Source of the DNA: Planctomycetota bacterium
GTDB taxonomy: Bacteria; Planctomycetota; Phycisphaerae; WQYP01
DNA length: 19,162 bases
NCBI GenBank assembly: GCA_021809365.1
Contig: JAKBAC010000050.1
Location: forward strand, 1 to 19,162
Direction of reading: 5' to 3'
The translations under genes and the position numbers were made by a program. This document shows, piece after piece, positions 1 to 7,290 of this stretch (position 1 is its first letter; each line of letters opens with the position of its first letter). Below the pieces are notes generated by a model that worked only from the letters and a program-made list of their open reading frames with translations, was not told the DNA's origin and searched no databases.

Positions 1-66
1 GCCCGATTTGTTTTTCCGATGCCCGCCACCTTACGCGGGTTACTGATAACGCAATAGGCTCTCCCC

Positions 67-353
67 CGAGCACCGTGGTGATAACCCGGTGCCGTTGCGC
101 TCCCCGCGAACCCCAACGGCACCGCATTACCATGACGGTGCTCCGGGCACGATTCCCCGAGCACCGTGGTGATAACCCGGTGCCGTTTGCGCTCCCTGCG
201 AACCCCAACGGCACCGCATTGCCATGACGGTGCTCCGAGCACGATCCCAAGAGCACCGTGGTGATAACCCGGTGCCGTTACGCTCGCTGCGGAAACCAAC
301 GGCACCGCATTATCATGACGGTGCTCCGGGCACAATCCCCCGAGCACCGTGGT
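67..353. repeat. Tandem ~91-bp palindromic repeat array (3 units plus a stub)
   Basis: Units begin at about 67, 158, 250 and 341, giving periods of 91, 92 and 91 bp; the fourth is cut off near 353. Each unit opens with GAGCACCGTGG and reaches GGTGCCGTT, then has a loop of about 18 nt (GCGCTCCCCGCGAACCCC in unit 1). It returns through AACGGCACC to ACGGTGCTC, so the arms are imperfect reverse complements and the unit can fold into one long hairpin. Units differ by scattered substitutions and one inserted T. The short reading frames across the array follow the repeat and do not look like genes. This is a REP- or MITE-like intergenic palindrome; no transposase is nearby. Confidence 0.9.
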
Positions 354-397
354 ACGCATTGATTGCCACGTCTGTCAAAACGCGGCCGACATTCCAG

Positions 398-426
398 TTG
401 GAATCGGGTTCCACACAGCGTAAAAT
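398..426 (+). promoter_or_regulatory. Candidate sigma70-type promoter for the small gene at 460
   Basis: A TTGGAA (398-403) and TAAAAT (421-426) pair is separated by 17 bp, about 34 nt before the ATG at 460. The -35 element overlaps the inverted repeat TTCCA-GT-TGGAA (392-403), a possible operator. This is sequence pattern only; planctomycete promoters are not well enough defined to be certain. Confidence 0.4.
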
Positions 427-459
427 AGGTGAATTGATTTCTTGCAGGTGAAATACATT

Positions 460-675
460 ATGACCATTGATACCTCCGACGCCCGACGCTGGGAAGCTGG
501 ATGGAAGGGACATGAACTTGCCCAGTTGAAGCGTTTGTCGAAACTCACGTTGGAGCAGAAAATTCGCTGGCTCGAAAGCGCCCAGGAAATGGTTCACACC
601 ATGCAGGCGGCGCTCAAGCCGGGACCGGGTGAATCAAAGGGGATGGCGCGGTACAGCTCCGTGCCGGAGCGCTGA
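460..675 (+). CDS. Small hypothetical protein (71 aa)
   Basis: This is a 71-residue charged, mostly helical protein with no signal peptide or membrane segment. ATG 460 is preferred over an upstream in-frame TTG at 442 because AGGTGA (446-451) sits 8 nt ahead of it as a ribosome-binding site. The N-terminal half has a pattern (RRWEAGWKGHELAQLKRL, then an EQKIRWLESAQEM helix) resembling short proteins often seen next to toxin-antitoxin or nucleotidyltransferase genes. That is a recollection of sequence style, not a family assignment. No toxin partner lies beside it; the next gene is a convergent XRE regulator. The function is unknown. Confidence 0.55.
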   Translation: MTIDTSDARRWEAGWKGHELAQLKRLSKLTLEQKIRWLESAQEMVHTMQAALKPGPGESKGMARYSSVPER

Positions 676-734
676 GGTTGATTGCGCCAAATCGGTGACG
701 CGCTCTTCAATGGGGAATTGGCTCGGATGTTGGC

Positions 735-1010
735 TCAAGCAGCGGTTTCCGCTTTTTCCAGCGCCCGCACGATTTTCTTAACTGTTGCCAGATCGGGGGT
801 GACTTTTGCTCGCTCAAGGCGGTTGAGCGTCTCATGTCGAATACCGGCCCGACGTGCCAGTTCCGCCTGCGTTAAATGCGCCGCCCATCGCCGCTTTATA
901 AGATCACGCGCCAAATCAGCCCGCAGTGCCTCCACCGCCGGATAGTTGCCACTGGGCAACTTGCCGGGTAAGGCGGGTAGTTCCACATCACCCTTTACCA
1001 TTATAGCCAT
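735..1010 (-). CDS. XRE-family HTH transcriptional regulator (HigA-like antitoxin type)
   Basis: This 91-residue protein has a classic helix-turn-helix at about residues 47-66 (TQAELARRAGIRHETLNRLE), followed by a second helix pair typical of the Cro/CI fold. The N-terminal 30 residues form a short extension seen in solitary antitoxin-like XRE proteins. It probably binds DNA as a dimer and represses its own promoter; a tandem 14-bp repeat sits at the candidate -35. ATG 1010 lies where transcription from that promoter would begin, so the message may be leaderless; ATG 1001 is an alternative. No HigB/RelE-like toxin gene is adjacent. It may be the repressor left from the neighbouring phage remnant or an orphan antitoxin. 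Confidence 0.85.
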   Translation of the reverse strand: MAIMVKGDVELPALPGKLPSGNYPAVEALRADLARDLIKRRWAAHLTQAELARRAGIRHETLNRLERAKVTPDLATVKKIVRALEKAETAA

Positions 1011-1016
1011 TGGATT

Positions 1017-1045
1017 ATATTAAATCATGGTGCATTCTGGGTCAA
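1017..1045 (-). promoter_or_regulatory. Candidate promoter of the XRE regulator, possibly leaderless
   Basis: On the minus strand TTGACC (1045-1040) and TAATAT (1022-1017) are spaced by 17 bp. The predicted start falls at about 1010, the first base of the regulator's ATG, and no Shine-Dalgarno is visible. The -35 lies inside the first copy of the tandem 14-bp repeat. Confidence 0.45.
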
Positions 1046-1065
1046 TAGTGTTGGGTCAATAGTGT
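1038..1065. repeat. Perfect tandem 14-bp repeat (candidate operator)
   Basis: TGGGTCAATAGTGT occurs twice back to back with no mismatch (1038-1051 and 1052-1065). The inner copy overlaps the candidate -35 of the XRE gene. Two direct sites at a promoter fit autoregulation, but a chance duplication is equally possible from sequence alone. Confidence 0.8.
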
Positions 1066-1149
1066 TGATCTCATGAAAGTTGGTCAGGGCCTCTGGCGGA
1101 TTCAACTGCTGCCTTGGGGACTGCGAACCATCGCGTTCGTGACGGGGCA

Positions 1150-1503
1150 CTAAAAAAAATCGAACGGGTTTTTCAATGGGCCTTCCAGCCTGGCCAGAAC
1201 TTTTTCACCCATTGCCAGCAAATTCTGAAATGTGCCAGCCGCATGGCCATGGCTCCAGTTCCCGCCGCCCAGTTCATTGGTGCCCACCAGTGCCCAGGGA
1301 TCAACGATTGGCGCATCCGTGCCTGAAGTGGAACCGCGGCTCTCCCGATGGGGGCGGAGCAATTCGTCCGTATGGCGTTGCAGCAATTCCAGAATTTCCT
1401 CCGGCAACGCCGAGAGGTCATGGGCGGCGCGGTCGGATGAGCCGTCCTGATGTCCGGCGTGGCGGCCATGCGTGGCTGATTGAAAATGGTCTTCATTTCT
1501 CAT
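1150..1503 (-). CDS. Hypothetical protein, last gene of the phage remnant
   Basis: This is a 117-residue soluble protein with no recognised domain. The N-terminus is His- and Asp-rich and probably disordered. The middle (LPEEILELLQRHTDELLRPH) should be helical, followed by a Gly-rich stretch and a helical end finishing in NPFDFF. It starts with an ATGA overlap on the stop of the gene before it, so the two are translationally coupled. By position, after the tail terminator and a small structural-type protein, it could be a tail-module accessory, but sequence does not show this. Confidence 0.6.
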   Translation of the reverse strand: MRNEDHFQSATHGRHAGHQDGSSDRAAHDLSALPEEILELLQRHTDELLRPHRESRGSTSGTDAPIVDPWALVGTNELGGGNWSHGHAAGTFQNLLAMGEKVLARLEGPLKNPFDFF

Positions 1504-1886
1504 GATTGAATCCAGACTTTGCTGTACACGCCCACGGATGAGACTTCCGCGGTGAAAATGCTGATCTGCCCCACGCGCAGACGAATGCGCAAATGTGTGA
1601 TGTTAAATTGTCCGGAAATCATGCAACCGTCGGCTGCGGTAAAGCTGATGGGCACCGCGGCATGATAGGCCGCAACACCCGGATCATTTTCCGTCAGCCA
1701 GCCCACGATCGCGCCGTGCAGACGCTGCCCGGTGAGAATTCCGGAACCAAATCCGGCATCGGCGAAAGCCTCGGAATTCTTTTCCCGAAATTCCTCATCC
1801 AGGCGCGCATCATAGATATTGGCGGTGACGCCCGGCGGCAGTGTTACGGACGCGGTGAGACCGGATAATGGCAATGATGACGGCAT
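1500..1886 (-). CDS. Hypothetical phage-module protein, tail-associated by position
   Basis: This is a 128-residue, beta-rich protein without signal peptide or membrane helix. ATG 1886 is preceded by GGAGG at 9 nt, the best ribosome-binding site in this module. Alternating hydrophobic strands (for example ISGQFNITHLRIRLRVGQISIF) suit a small beta-barrel or virion component. It follows the tail-terminator gene, where the major tail protein normally lies, but I do not recognise the family. The next gene overlaps its stop by four bases. Confidence 0.6.
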   Translation of the reverse strand: MPSSLPLSGLTASVTLPPGVTANIYDARLDEEFREKNSEAFADAGFGSGILTGQRLHGAIVGWLTENDPGVAAYHAAVPISFTAADGCMISGQFNITHLRIRLRVGQISIFTAEVSSVGVYSKVWIQS

Positions 1887-1924
1887 GATTCAAAGCCTCC
1901 ACAATGTGACGCGGCCTGGTTCGC

Positions 1925-2341
1925 TTAAGCCGCGTCAAACACCTGACATTCAACATGAATCTCGGCGGTATAAAGTGCTGTCTGCAGCGCGTTGAAGCCC
2001 GGCATCACCGGGGCCATGGGCGTGGTTTGCCGACAACTCAGCAGACTTCCGGCGGTCAGGGGGAATGTGGCATTATCAAGCAATGCCTCAAGACGCTGCG
2101 CGCCGGAGAGTGCGACCGTAACATCAGCCGCGATCACTTCAATTGCGACATTCACAACCGTTAAGCGATCACCGGAAAAATCATGCGCACAGTGTCCCGG
2201 AGTCACACGCACAATTACCAGTGGAAGCCCTGCCGATTCCGGCGCTTCGGTGAGATACACCGCCGGGACCGTGCCGAGAATCGCGGTAAGTTCCGCATCC
2301 CCGGTGATGCGGCTGATCAAGGCCTGTATGAGTGCCTGCAT
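1925..2341 (-). CDS. Tail terminator / tail completion protein, DUF3168-like
   Basis: This 138-residue protein has the size and layout of the DUF3168 (gp17-like) tail-completion family. It opens with an amphipathic helix (MQALIQALISRITGDAEL), then a strand with VYLTEAPE, LPLVIVRVTPG and a D-rich turn. A strand and helix follow (VNVAIEVIAADVTVALSGAQRLEALLDNA), and it ends in beta strands. In siphophages this protein caps the tail tube at the head side. The gene lies 10 bp after the head-closure gene, the usual position. No strong Shine-Dalgarno is visible. The assignment rests on pattern and synteny. Confidence 0.65.
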   Translation of the reverse strand: MQALIQALISRITGDAELTAILGTVPAVYLTEAPESAGLPLVIVRVTPGHCAHDFSGDRLTVVNVAIEVIAADVTVALSGAQRLEALLDNATFPLTAGSLLSCRQTTPMAPVMPGFNALQTALYTAEIHVECQVFDAA

Positions 2342-2351
2342 AAGAGTTCCA

Positions 2352-2699
2352 TCAGCTTTGCGTTATTGAATCCTGCGGTTCCAGGAGATCGGCGTAAATG
2401 GCCCAGGCCTGATCCCGATCGCCCAGATTGATCGTGAAACGCACCCGGTAGTATAGTTCGCCGTCAAATATGCGATCACCAAATTGTGCGCCGGTATTCT
2501 GCGGTGTCATTATCACGTAGGTTATATCGATACTCCGGCGTTCAATGCCTTTCCATGATCGTGGCCGGAAGGTCATTACGCTGGCTGGAATATCCGTTAA
2601 AACGGTCTGCCAGGTACGGACAATTTCACCGGTGGCACCGGCGGTTGTCATCGCTCGTTGCAGGCTGATTCGCCGACGTGTCAGTAATGCCAATGTCAT
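2352..2699 (-). CDS. Phage head closure / head-tail joining protein
   Basis: At 115 residues this is the usual length for the SPP1 gp16 / Phage_H_T_join group. The N-terminal LTRRRISLQRAMTTAGATGE and WQTVLTDIPASVMTF match the family pattern of an early strand, a central Trp-containing strand and the 'ipA.v.p' segment. Further on come the typical ITYVI, 'GDRIFDGELYYRV' and a closing strand. These proteins plug the capsid exit and join it to the tail. Its ATG overlaps the connector stop by ATGA, as in intact phage neck operons. Confidence 0.75.
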   Translation of the reverse strand: MTLALLTRRRISLQRAMTTAGATGEIVRTWQTVLTDIPASVMTFRPRSWKGIERRSIDITYVIMTPQNTGAQFGDRIFDGELYYRVRFTINLGDRDQAWAIYADLLEPQDSITQS

Positions 2700-3523
2700 A
2701 CCACGCTGTCCCGATAGCGGTTGAGAATATTGAGAATTTCCGTGGTGAATATCAGGTCTCCCATCCGTACAAGATATTCATATCCGATGGTTTTGCCCTG
2801 GGATTCACGCTGTTTGGTCAAATCCGGCGCATTGAGCACATTGCCCACGGCCAAAGCCGTGGCCAGGGCGATATCATCCGGAATCATCACGCCGCAGATA
2901 ACGGCATTGGCATCATGGGCCTGGGTAAATGTGGCGCTGAAGCTGTCCGCGGAAACGGCGCTGACCGTAACGGTTTCTTCCACCGCCGTGCCGGGATCCA
3001 TGACCAACATGGCTCCCACGGTAATGGCCCAAGGCTCATTGATGCTCACGGCGTTCATGGCCGCCGGTGTAACGTTTTGTACGCCCGATGGAAAGCCTGC
3101 CAGGCTGCTGGTCGTAAAGCCGAAACCGGCAATGTAATCCACTTCAATGGCGTTGATGCGGCGGAAGCCAAATCCGCGGAGAAAAGGCAATTCCAAGAGT
3201 CCCGCGGCCTGTGGTTTGTAGGAAATCCGTCCTACCTGAGGGCGAAGATCAAATTGTTCCGCGCTGCAGATAATCGGGTCGGCTCCCGTGGGAAACAGCG
3301 TTACGGAATTCAGCGCCAGGATCGGCGTTTGCCGCAGCATGAGAAATGGCTGATTGGGTGAATCATAAAGTTCAACCAGGCGGGTGGGAATAAAATCGCG
3401 TTGACAATAGCGCGTGACGGAAACGCTGACCGCTGAAATAATCGCCGCCAGCGTTTGTAGGTTCACATTGGCGCAATTGGGAACAACCGTGGAGCAATAC
3501 GCGGATGTGATCAGATCAGCCAT
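2696..3523 (-). CDS. Phage head-tail connector (gp6-like), with inserted beta domain
   Basis: The N-terminus (MADLIT, then a helical repeat ending VTRYCQRDFIPTR and LVELYDSPNQPFLMLRQTPI) follows the HK97 gp6/SPP1 gp15 connector pattern. Start ATG 3523 is chosen because the family begins at this motif; an in-frame ATG at 3580 would add 19 residues, and neither has a clear Shine-Dalgarno. At 275 residues it is longer than many relatives. Part of the excess is a segment at about residues 147-211 with VGAMLVMDPGT, EETVTVSAV and FSATFTQAHDA, a motif string I associate with small beta domains of virion proteins. No portal or capsid gene lies upstream, so the protein has no obvious docking partner here. 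Confidence 0.75.
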   Translation of the reverse strand: MADLITSAYCSTVVPNCANVNLQTLAAIISAVSVSVTRYCQRDFIPTRLVELYDSPNQPFLMLRQTPILALNSVTLFPTGADPIICSAEQFDLRPQVGRISYKPQAAGLLELPFLRGFGFRRINAIEVDYIAGFGFTTSSLAGFPSGVQNVTPAAMNAVSINEPWAITVGAMLVMDPGTAVEETVTVSAVSADSFSATFTQAHDANAVICGVMIPDDIALATALAVGNVLNAPDLTKQRESQGKTIGYEYLVRMGDLIFTTEILNILNRYRDSVV

Positions 3524-3580
3524 GGCGTGGCTATAGATACGCAGCGCGGTGGATAAGTGACTGCGCAAATATAAATTCAT

Positions 3581-3825
3581 ATTTTTTGGCGCAGGGAAAG
3601 TGTGAAGTTATTTTTGCACGGCCCCTAAACGGCGGCGACCGGTCCGCCGCGCACCAGCCCAAGGTAATTCCATGGTTCAGTCCATCTTTCAACACGGCCC
3701 AACATCAAGCCCTCGGTGAAAATTTAGAATCGCCCGGAAAGTGAAGCCGATAGCTACGTCCGTTGCGTGAGCGGTGGTATGATTGATATAAGTTGGAGAC
3801 TGAGGCGTTCGGGGGTACCGACAAT
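3581..3825. other. Intergenic region between phage remnant and MoxR operon
   Basis: This divergent 245-bp gap holds a GC-rich hairpin (CGGCGG 3630-3635 with CCGCCG 3644-3649) without a following T-run. It also holds the candidate promoter for the rightward operon. No capsid or portal remnant and no attachment-site-like repeat was seen. Confidence 0.6.
3775..3783 (+). promoter_or_regulatory. Candidate extended -10 promoter of the MoxR/DUF58 operon
   Basis: TG-G-TATGAT (3775-3783) is an extended -10 element about 43 nt before the first start codon. There is no good -35 at 17 bp (TACGTC). An alternative pair TTGCGT...TATAAG with an 18-bp spacer overlaps it. Confidence 0.35.
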
Positions 3826-4116
3826 ATGGCGTTGAAAAAAATATTCTGCATCAATCACCCCGATCGACCGGCGATTGGGATTTGTGTCATTACCGGGCAG
3901 GCGATTTGCGAAGAATGCTCCACCCGCTACGAGGGGGTAAATTATTCACGCGAGGGGTTGCGTATTTTGCAGGAGCGACGTCAGGCTCAAAACGCCGTTC
4001 ACTGGTGGCCTGATCGACTATGGTTGATTGTCGGCACACTGGTAAGCCCGCTATGGGTGCTGATGATCTATTCGGGCTTGCGGGCGTTGATTGCTTTTAT
4101 GGGGTTGCGGAGTTAA
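3826..4116 (+). CDS. Small membrane protein with degenerate B-box-like zinc motif
   Basis: This 96-residue protein starts at ATG 3826; a TTG at 3793 would add 11 residues. The N-terminus has a B-box-like metal pattern: C8-x2-H11, C20-x2-T23, C28-x2-C31. The position where a second Cys would be expected after C20 is Thr, so metal binding may be altered. A helix follows, then hydrophobic segments at about residues 64-80 and 84-94 suggest one or two membrane passes with the zinc-like head probably in the cytoplasm. It is the first gene of the rightward operon, 3 nt ahead of a polytopic membrane protein. Similar B-box-plus-TM proteins are common in bacteria and poorly characterised. Confidence 0.7.
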   Translation: MALKKIFCINHPDRPAIGICVITGQAICEECSTRYEGVNYSREGLRILQERRQAQNAVHWWPDRLWLIVGTLVSPLWVLMIYSGLRALIAFMGLRS

Positions 4117-4119
4117 TTC

Positions 4120-4923
4120 ATGCCAACGCCCCGGGAAGATATTGACCCGCAATCCAATGGCGATTTCGCCGGTGCTCTGGATGCCGGCCTGGAATTTATT
4201 CGCGCCTACGCCGCGTGGACCGTGCCGATGTACGTTTTGGCGGCAGCCCCCACCGCCATGTTGCTGCTGCCAATCATTGGAGACATTGCGGTACATCGGC
4301 CCGGTGACGCTACGGTATACTGCTGGCTGCTGCTACCGGCGATGATGTGGAGGTGGTGTATTCTGGCGGTCATTCAACAGCGTGTGCGCTGGGCGGTAAC
4401 CGGGAAAATGGACACGGACGTATTGAAGCGGCGCTCGTTCGGGCTGATTATTCTGCGACTTGGGCTTGCAGCCTGCGTGGTATGGGGATGCTGGCTGTTG
4501 CTGGTACCGGGATTTCCCGCGATCATTCTTGGTGCGCTCGTCGCGCCGAGTCTGCTGGATGCCCCGACCATTTCCTTGAAGCATGTATTCCGCCCCATGG
4601 TGCTTGGCCTGGTATCTTCAAGTACATGGCGGCAATTCATTGTGGCGCTGCTGACGTTTGCGGTTGTATATATCGGAGTCATTGCAACGCTGAAGATTTG
4701 CGCCAACATCATCATTCCATCCTTCGCGGGCATTTCGGATATGCACTTGCAATTGCTGTTGCGCAGTTCCGCCCTGGAAATGGGAATCGTGTTGTTGATC
4801 TGGATGGGATTTGATCTGCTATGGCATGTCAGCTCGGTGATTCAGTTTTATTTTATGCAGGGCCGCCATACCGGCGCGGATATTCAATTCAAGCTTAATC
4901 GTTTGCGGGAGAGAGCCGCATGA
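4120..4923 (+). CDS. Polytopic membrane protein of the MoxR operon
   Basis: This 267-residue protein has about six hydrophobic segments (roughly residues 34-54, 66-85, 107-128, 130-147, 172-196 and 219-240). It ends in a short basic cytoplasmic tail (FKLNRLRERAA). The start ATG 4120 has GGAG about 7 nt upstream. The stop overlaps the next ATG (ATGA), indicating coupled translation with the DUF4129 gene. I do not recognise a named family. Its fixed place between the B-box protein and DUF4129 suggests it is a membrane subunit of the complex served by the downstream MoxR ATPase, which is inference from the operon. Confidence 0.8.
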   Translation: MPTPREDIDPQSNGDFAGALDAGLEFIRAYAAWTVPMYVLAAAPTAMLLLPIIGDIAVHRPGDATVYCWLLLPAMMWRWCILAVIQQRVRWAVTGKMDTDVLKRRSFGLIILRLGLAACVVWGCWLLLVPGFPAIILGALVAPSLLDAPTISLKHVFRPMVLGLVSSSTWRQFIVALLTFAVVYIGVIATLKICANIIIPSFAGISDMHLQLLLRSSALEMGIVLLIWMGFDLLWHVSSVIQFYFMQGRHTGADIQFKLNRLRERAA

Positions 4924-5834
4924 ACTTTATAAGAGCGCTGTGCCTGTCGATCTTCGGCCTGCTGCCGCTTATCGGAAGCAACCTGAGCCATGCCGCCGTA
5001 TCCGCCAATACGGAGATGCGTTCCGGGTCCATCGGCGCGGTGGGTATCCCTGACGGCGTGGAAGTCCGGAAGGGCCCGATACATCCGCATGCTCAGTTGC
5101 AACACATTCTTGCACAACCTTCTTTTCAACAATGGCGATTACGCGCACAACGCCCTGTGGCACATGGTAATCAGCCGCTATGGCGAGCAATCAGCGCGCA
5201 GTGGGATCGGCTGATGAAATGGCTGCGCCATTACTTTCATGCGCATAAACGCAGGGTATCGCGGAGCTATCATTCCAGCGCGGGTTTTCCTTTTGCCGGC
5301 TTTCTGGAAATCCTGGCAATCGTATTGGGGATCACTCTGGTGGCGGGAATTGCGATGGTGCTTGTCCGCCGGCAGACCAACGGCAAAGTGCCGCCGGCAT
5401 CCGGCGACGGGTTGTTAAGCCGGGATAAAATCAAGCAGGCTATGCAACAGGGCGACGCCCTGGCCATGGCCAGTGAATCATGGATGCGTGCGGCGCGGCA
5501 ATTCGGCAGTGACGGTGATTTTCGCGCCATGTATCGGGCGATGTATCTATCCCTTCTGGCGGGCCTGCATGAAAATGGCAAGATCCGTTTTCGCCGCAAT
5601 CACACCAACTGGCGATACGTGCGTGAGTTTCAAGGCGCCAAGCCGGAGCGGATGCTATTTGGATCGCTGACGGACTTATTTGATCATATCTGGTATGGTC
5701 GAAAACTTTACCCCGACATCAGCCCGGATGCCCTGCGTACTGAGATCCGCAGTTTGATTGTGAAGCCGGATCAGAAACCCGCCGCAACCATTCCCGGCGT
5801 TTTCCCTGTGCAGCGGGAGGACGGGCGTGCGTAA
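4920..5834 (+). CDS. DUF4129 domain membrane protein
   Basis: This 304-residue protein has a Sec signal peptide (MNFIRALCLSIFGLLPLIGS, cleaved near SHA at 25), an exported region of about 100 residues and one membrane helix at about 128-149. A cytoplasmic C-terminal DUF4129 domain follows. The DUF4129 hallmarks are clear: YRAMYLSLLAGLHENGKIRF, then TNWRYVREF, then LFDHIWYGRKLYPD. DUF4129 proteins typically accompany MoxR, DUF58 and DUF4350 genes and are thought to act in envelope-related or protein-degradation complexes; the biochemical role is not established. It overlaps its neighbours at both ends. Confidence 0.85.
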   Translation: MNFIRALCLSIFGLLPLIGSNLSHAAVSANTEMRSGSIGAVGIPDGVEVRKGPIHPHAQLQHILAQPSFQQWRLRAQRPVAHGNQPLWRAISAQWDRLMKWLRHYFHAHKRRVSRSYHSSAGFPFAGFLEILAIVLGITLVAGIAMVLVRRQTNGKVPPASGDGLLSRDKIKQAMQQGDALAMASESWMRAARQFGSDGDFRAMYRAMYLSLLAGLHENGKIRFRRNHTNWRYVREFQGAKPERMLFGSLTDLFDHIWYGRKLYPDISPDALRTEIRSLIVKPDQKPAATIPGVFPVQREDGRA

Positions 5835-7290
5835 AGCTGTACCTCTCATACTGGCGATCATCTTTTTGTGCGTGTTCATCTGGCTATTAACCAGTGTGGC
5901 CTGGACGACATCGCGCGGAGCCTCGCAAATGCCGCTGTACAGCGCCTACCGCTTCGACCCCTACGGTTCAGCCGCACTGGAAAAGTTTCTTCAAGCATCG
6001 GGCCAAAAGGTCACGCTTTTAACGCATCCCATTTTGCCGGGAAACGCCAAAGGTGTGCTGGTGAATATCACACCACCCTACCAATCCGGAATGCTGGAAA
6101 ATTATTCCACCGGCCAACATTATAATCCGCAGTTACTGCGGTGGATTGCCGCGGGCAATACGCTGATTGACTCTACGCAAAATGCCACGGGCTTGACGGA
6201 TCATTTTCATTTGCGCGTTGATGGATTGGTCAGTGCGCCGCGATCGGATAGACTCAAACATCAAGGCAACCCTGAAAAAGAGGAAAAGATCAAACGCGGG
6301 GAGCACCAACGGAAGCAGCGCCACATTCGATTACGGATGCCGGGGGTTCTCCCCGGATGGCTGACGATGATGCAAAAAGGGGACAGCCCGGATAAGCTCC
6401 GTCGCTGGATTCACAATGTGCCATGGAAGGATGCCAGTGCCGTGGATGTCAATCTGCCTTCATCGCGCCGCCGTTTGGAATTATTGGCTCCGGCCTATTT
6501 GATAATTCCTAAAAAAGACCATCAGTGGCAGGTGCTGGCCAAGATCGGATCACGTCCGGTGGCCATTGAAAGACCGCTGGGTAAAGGTCGTGTGATTGTG
6601 ATCGGATCGCCCTGGCCGCTGCTCAACGGTGGGATAGGCCATGCGGGCAATTTGGATTTGTTACGCGCTATCATTGGAAACCAACCGGTTATCCTGGATC
6701 AATGGAGTCTGGGTGTGGGGCATAACTATACCATACTGGACATTCTTCGGCGGTATGGTTTGATGCCCGCACTGGTTCAATTAATTGTGCTATTGATCGT
6801 TTACGCCTGGAGTTATAGAGGGTATCCGGTTATCAAATGGAATGTTTCCAGGAGCATGGCACGTTCCAGCCTGGAACACATTGCCATGCTCGGACGGCTC
6901 TATGAATCGGCACTTTCGGACGCCGAGATTTGTCAGCGTGTAAGCCAGGAAGTGTCGCATCGCATGGCGCTGGCATTACGCTGTTCCCCGGATCAGATTG
7001 GCGAAAAAATCAAGAAACAGCCTGATACCGTGGGGCAGGCGTCGAGATTATTCATCGACCGGTTGCAGACCGTGGAGCGAAATATTCCCAAACACCCTGG
7101 TGGAGTCCAACGCCATGATGCCGCCAGACATCGTGCATTGGCTGAAATAATGACACAATCATGGCAACTTGCTAAGGAGATATCACATGGCGGACATTCA
7201 GGAGTCCAAGCTGCGGCAGATCATCGAAGCGCTGGACGCGGGCCGCGCGGAAATAAGAAAGGTGATCCGCGGGCAGGAATCACTGATTAA
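5827..7290 (+). CDS. DUF4350 domain membrane protein with C-terminus running into moxR
   Basis: The 487-residue frame starts at GTG 5827 with GGGAGG at 5816-5821 and overlaps the DUF4129 stop. An N-terminal membrane helix (about residues 5-24) precedes the DUF4350 region: [19 protein letters not shown], then [18 protein letters not shown] and [10 protein letters not shown] second membrane helix lies at about 313-332. The C-terminal cytoplasmic part carries the family's helical tail ([14 protein letters not shown]). The frame then continues 104 bp into moxR, adding about 34 residues of low-complexity Gly/Arg sequence read out of frame. This suggests a lost stop codon. The extracytoplasmic domain has a GATase-like fold in relatives, with ligand unknown. 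Confidence 0.85.
   Translation: MRKAVPLILAIIFLCVFIWLLTSVAWTTSRGASQMPLYSAYRFDPYGSAALEKFLQASGQKVTLLTHPILPGNAKGVLVNITPPYQSGMLENYSTGQHYNPQLLRWIAAGNTLIDSTQNATGLTDHFHLRVDGLVSAPRSDRLKHQGNPEKEEKIKRGEHQRKQRHIRLRMPGVLPGWLTMMQKGDSPDKLRRWIHNVPWKDASAVDVNLPSSRRRLELLAPAYLIIPKKDHQWQVLAKIGSRPVAIERPLGKGRVIVIGSPWPLLNGGIGHAGNLDLLRAIIGNQPVILDQWSLGVGHNYTILDILRRYGLMPALVQLIVLLIVYAWSYRGYPVIKWNVSRSMARSSLEHIAMLGRLYESALSDAEICQRVSQEVSHRMALALRCSPDQIGEKIKKQPDTVGQASRLFIDRLQTVERNIPKHPGGVQRHDAARHRALAEIMTQSWQLAKEISHGGHSGVQAAADHRSAGRGPRGNKKGDPRAGITD

Noticed and set aside
67..353. CRISPR array
   Set aside because: Units are contiguous full-length repeats with no unique spacers, and no cas gene is present.
224..451. Plus-strand open frame of 75 codons across the tandem repeats
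   Set aside because: Its sequence follows the repeat unit and has no independent start signal or domain; it is a by-product of the repeats.
460..1010. Complete toxin-antitoxin pair
   Set aside because: The two small genes face each other rather than forming an operon, and neither resembles a known toxin.
2678..3361. Long plus-strand frame (227 codons) opposite the connector gene
   Set aside because: It is antisense to a recognisable phage connector and its translation is rich in His, Gly and Arg with no domain.
3630..3649. GC-rich hairpin as terminator
   Set aside because: A six-base-pair stem with no T-run on either strand; it may be chance in GC-rich DNA.
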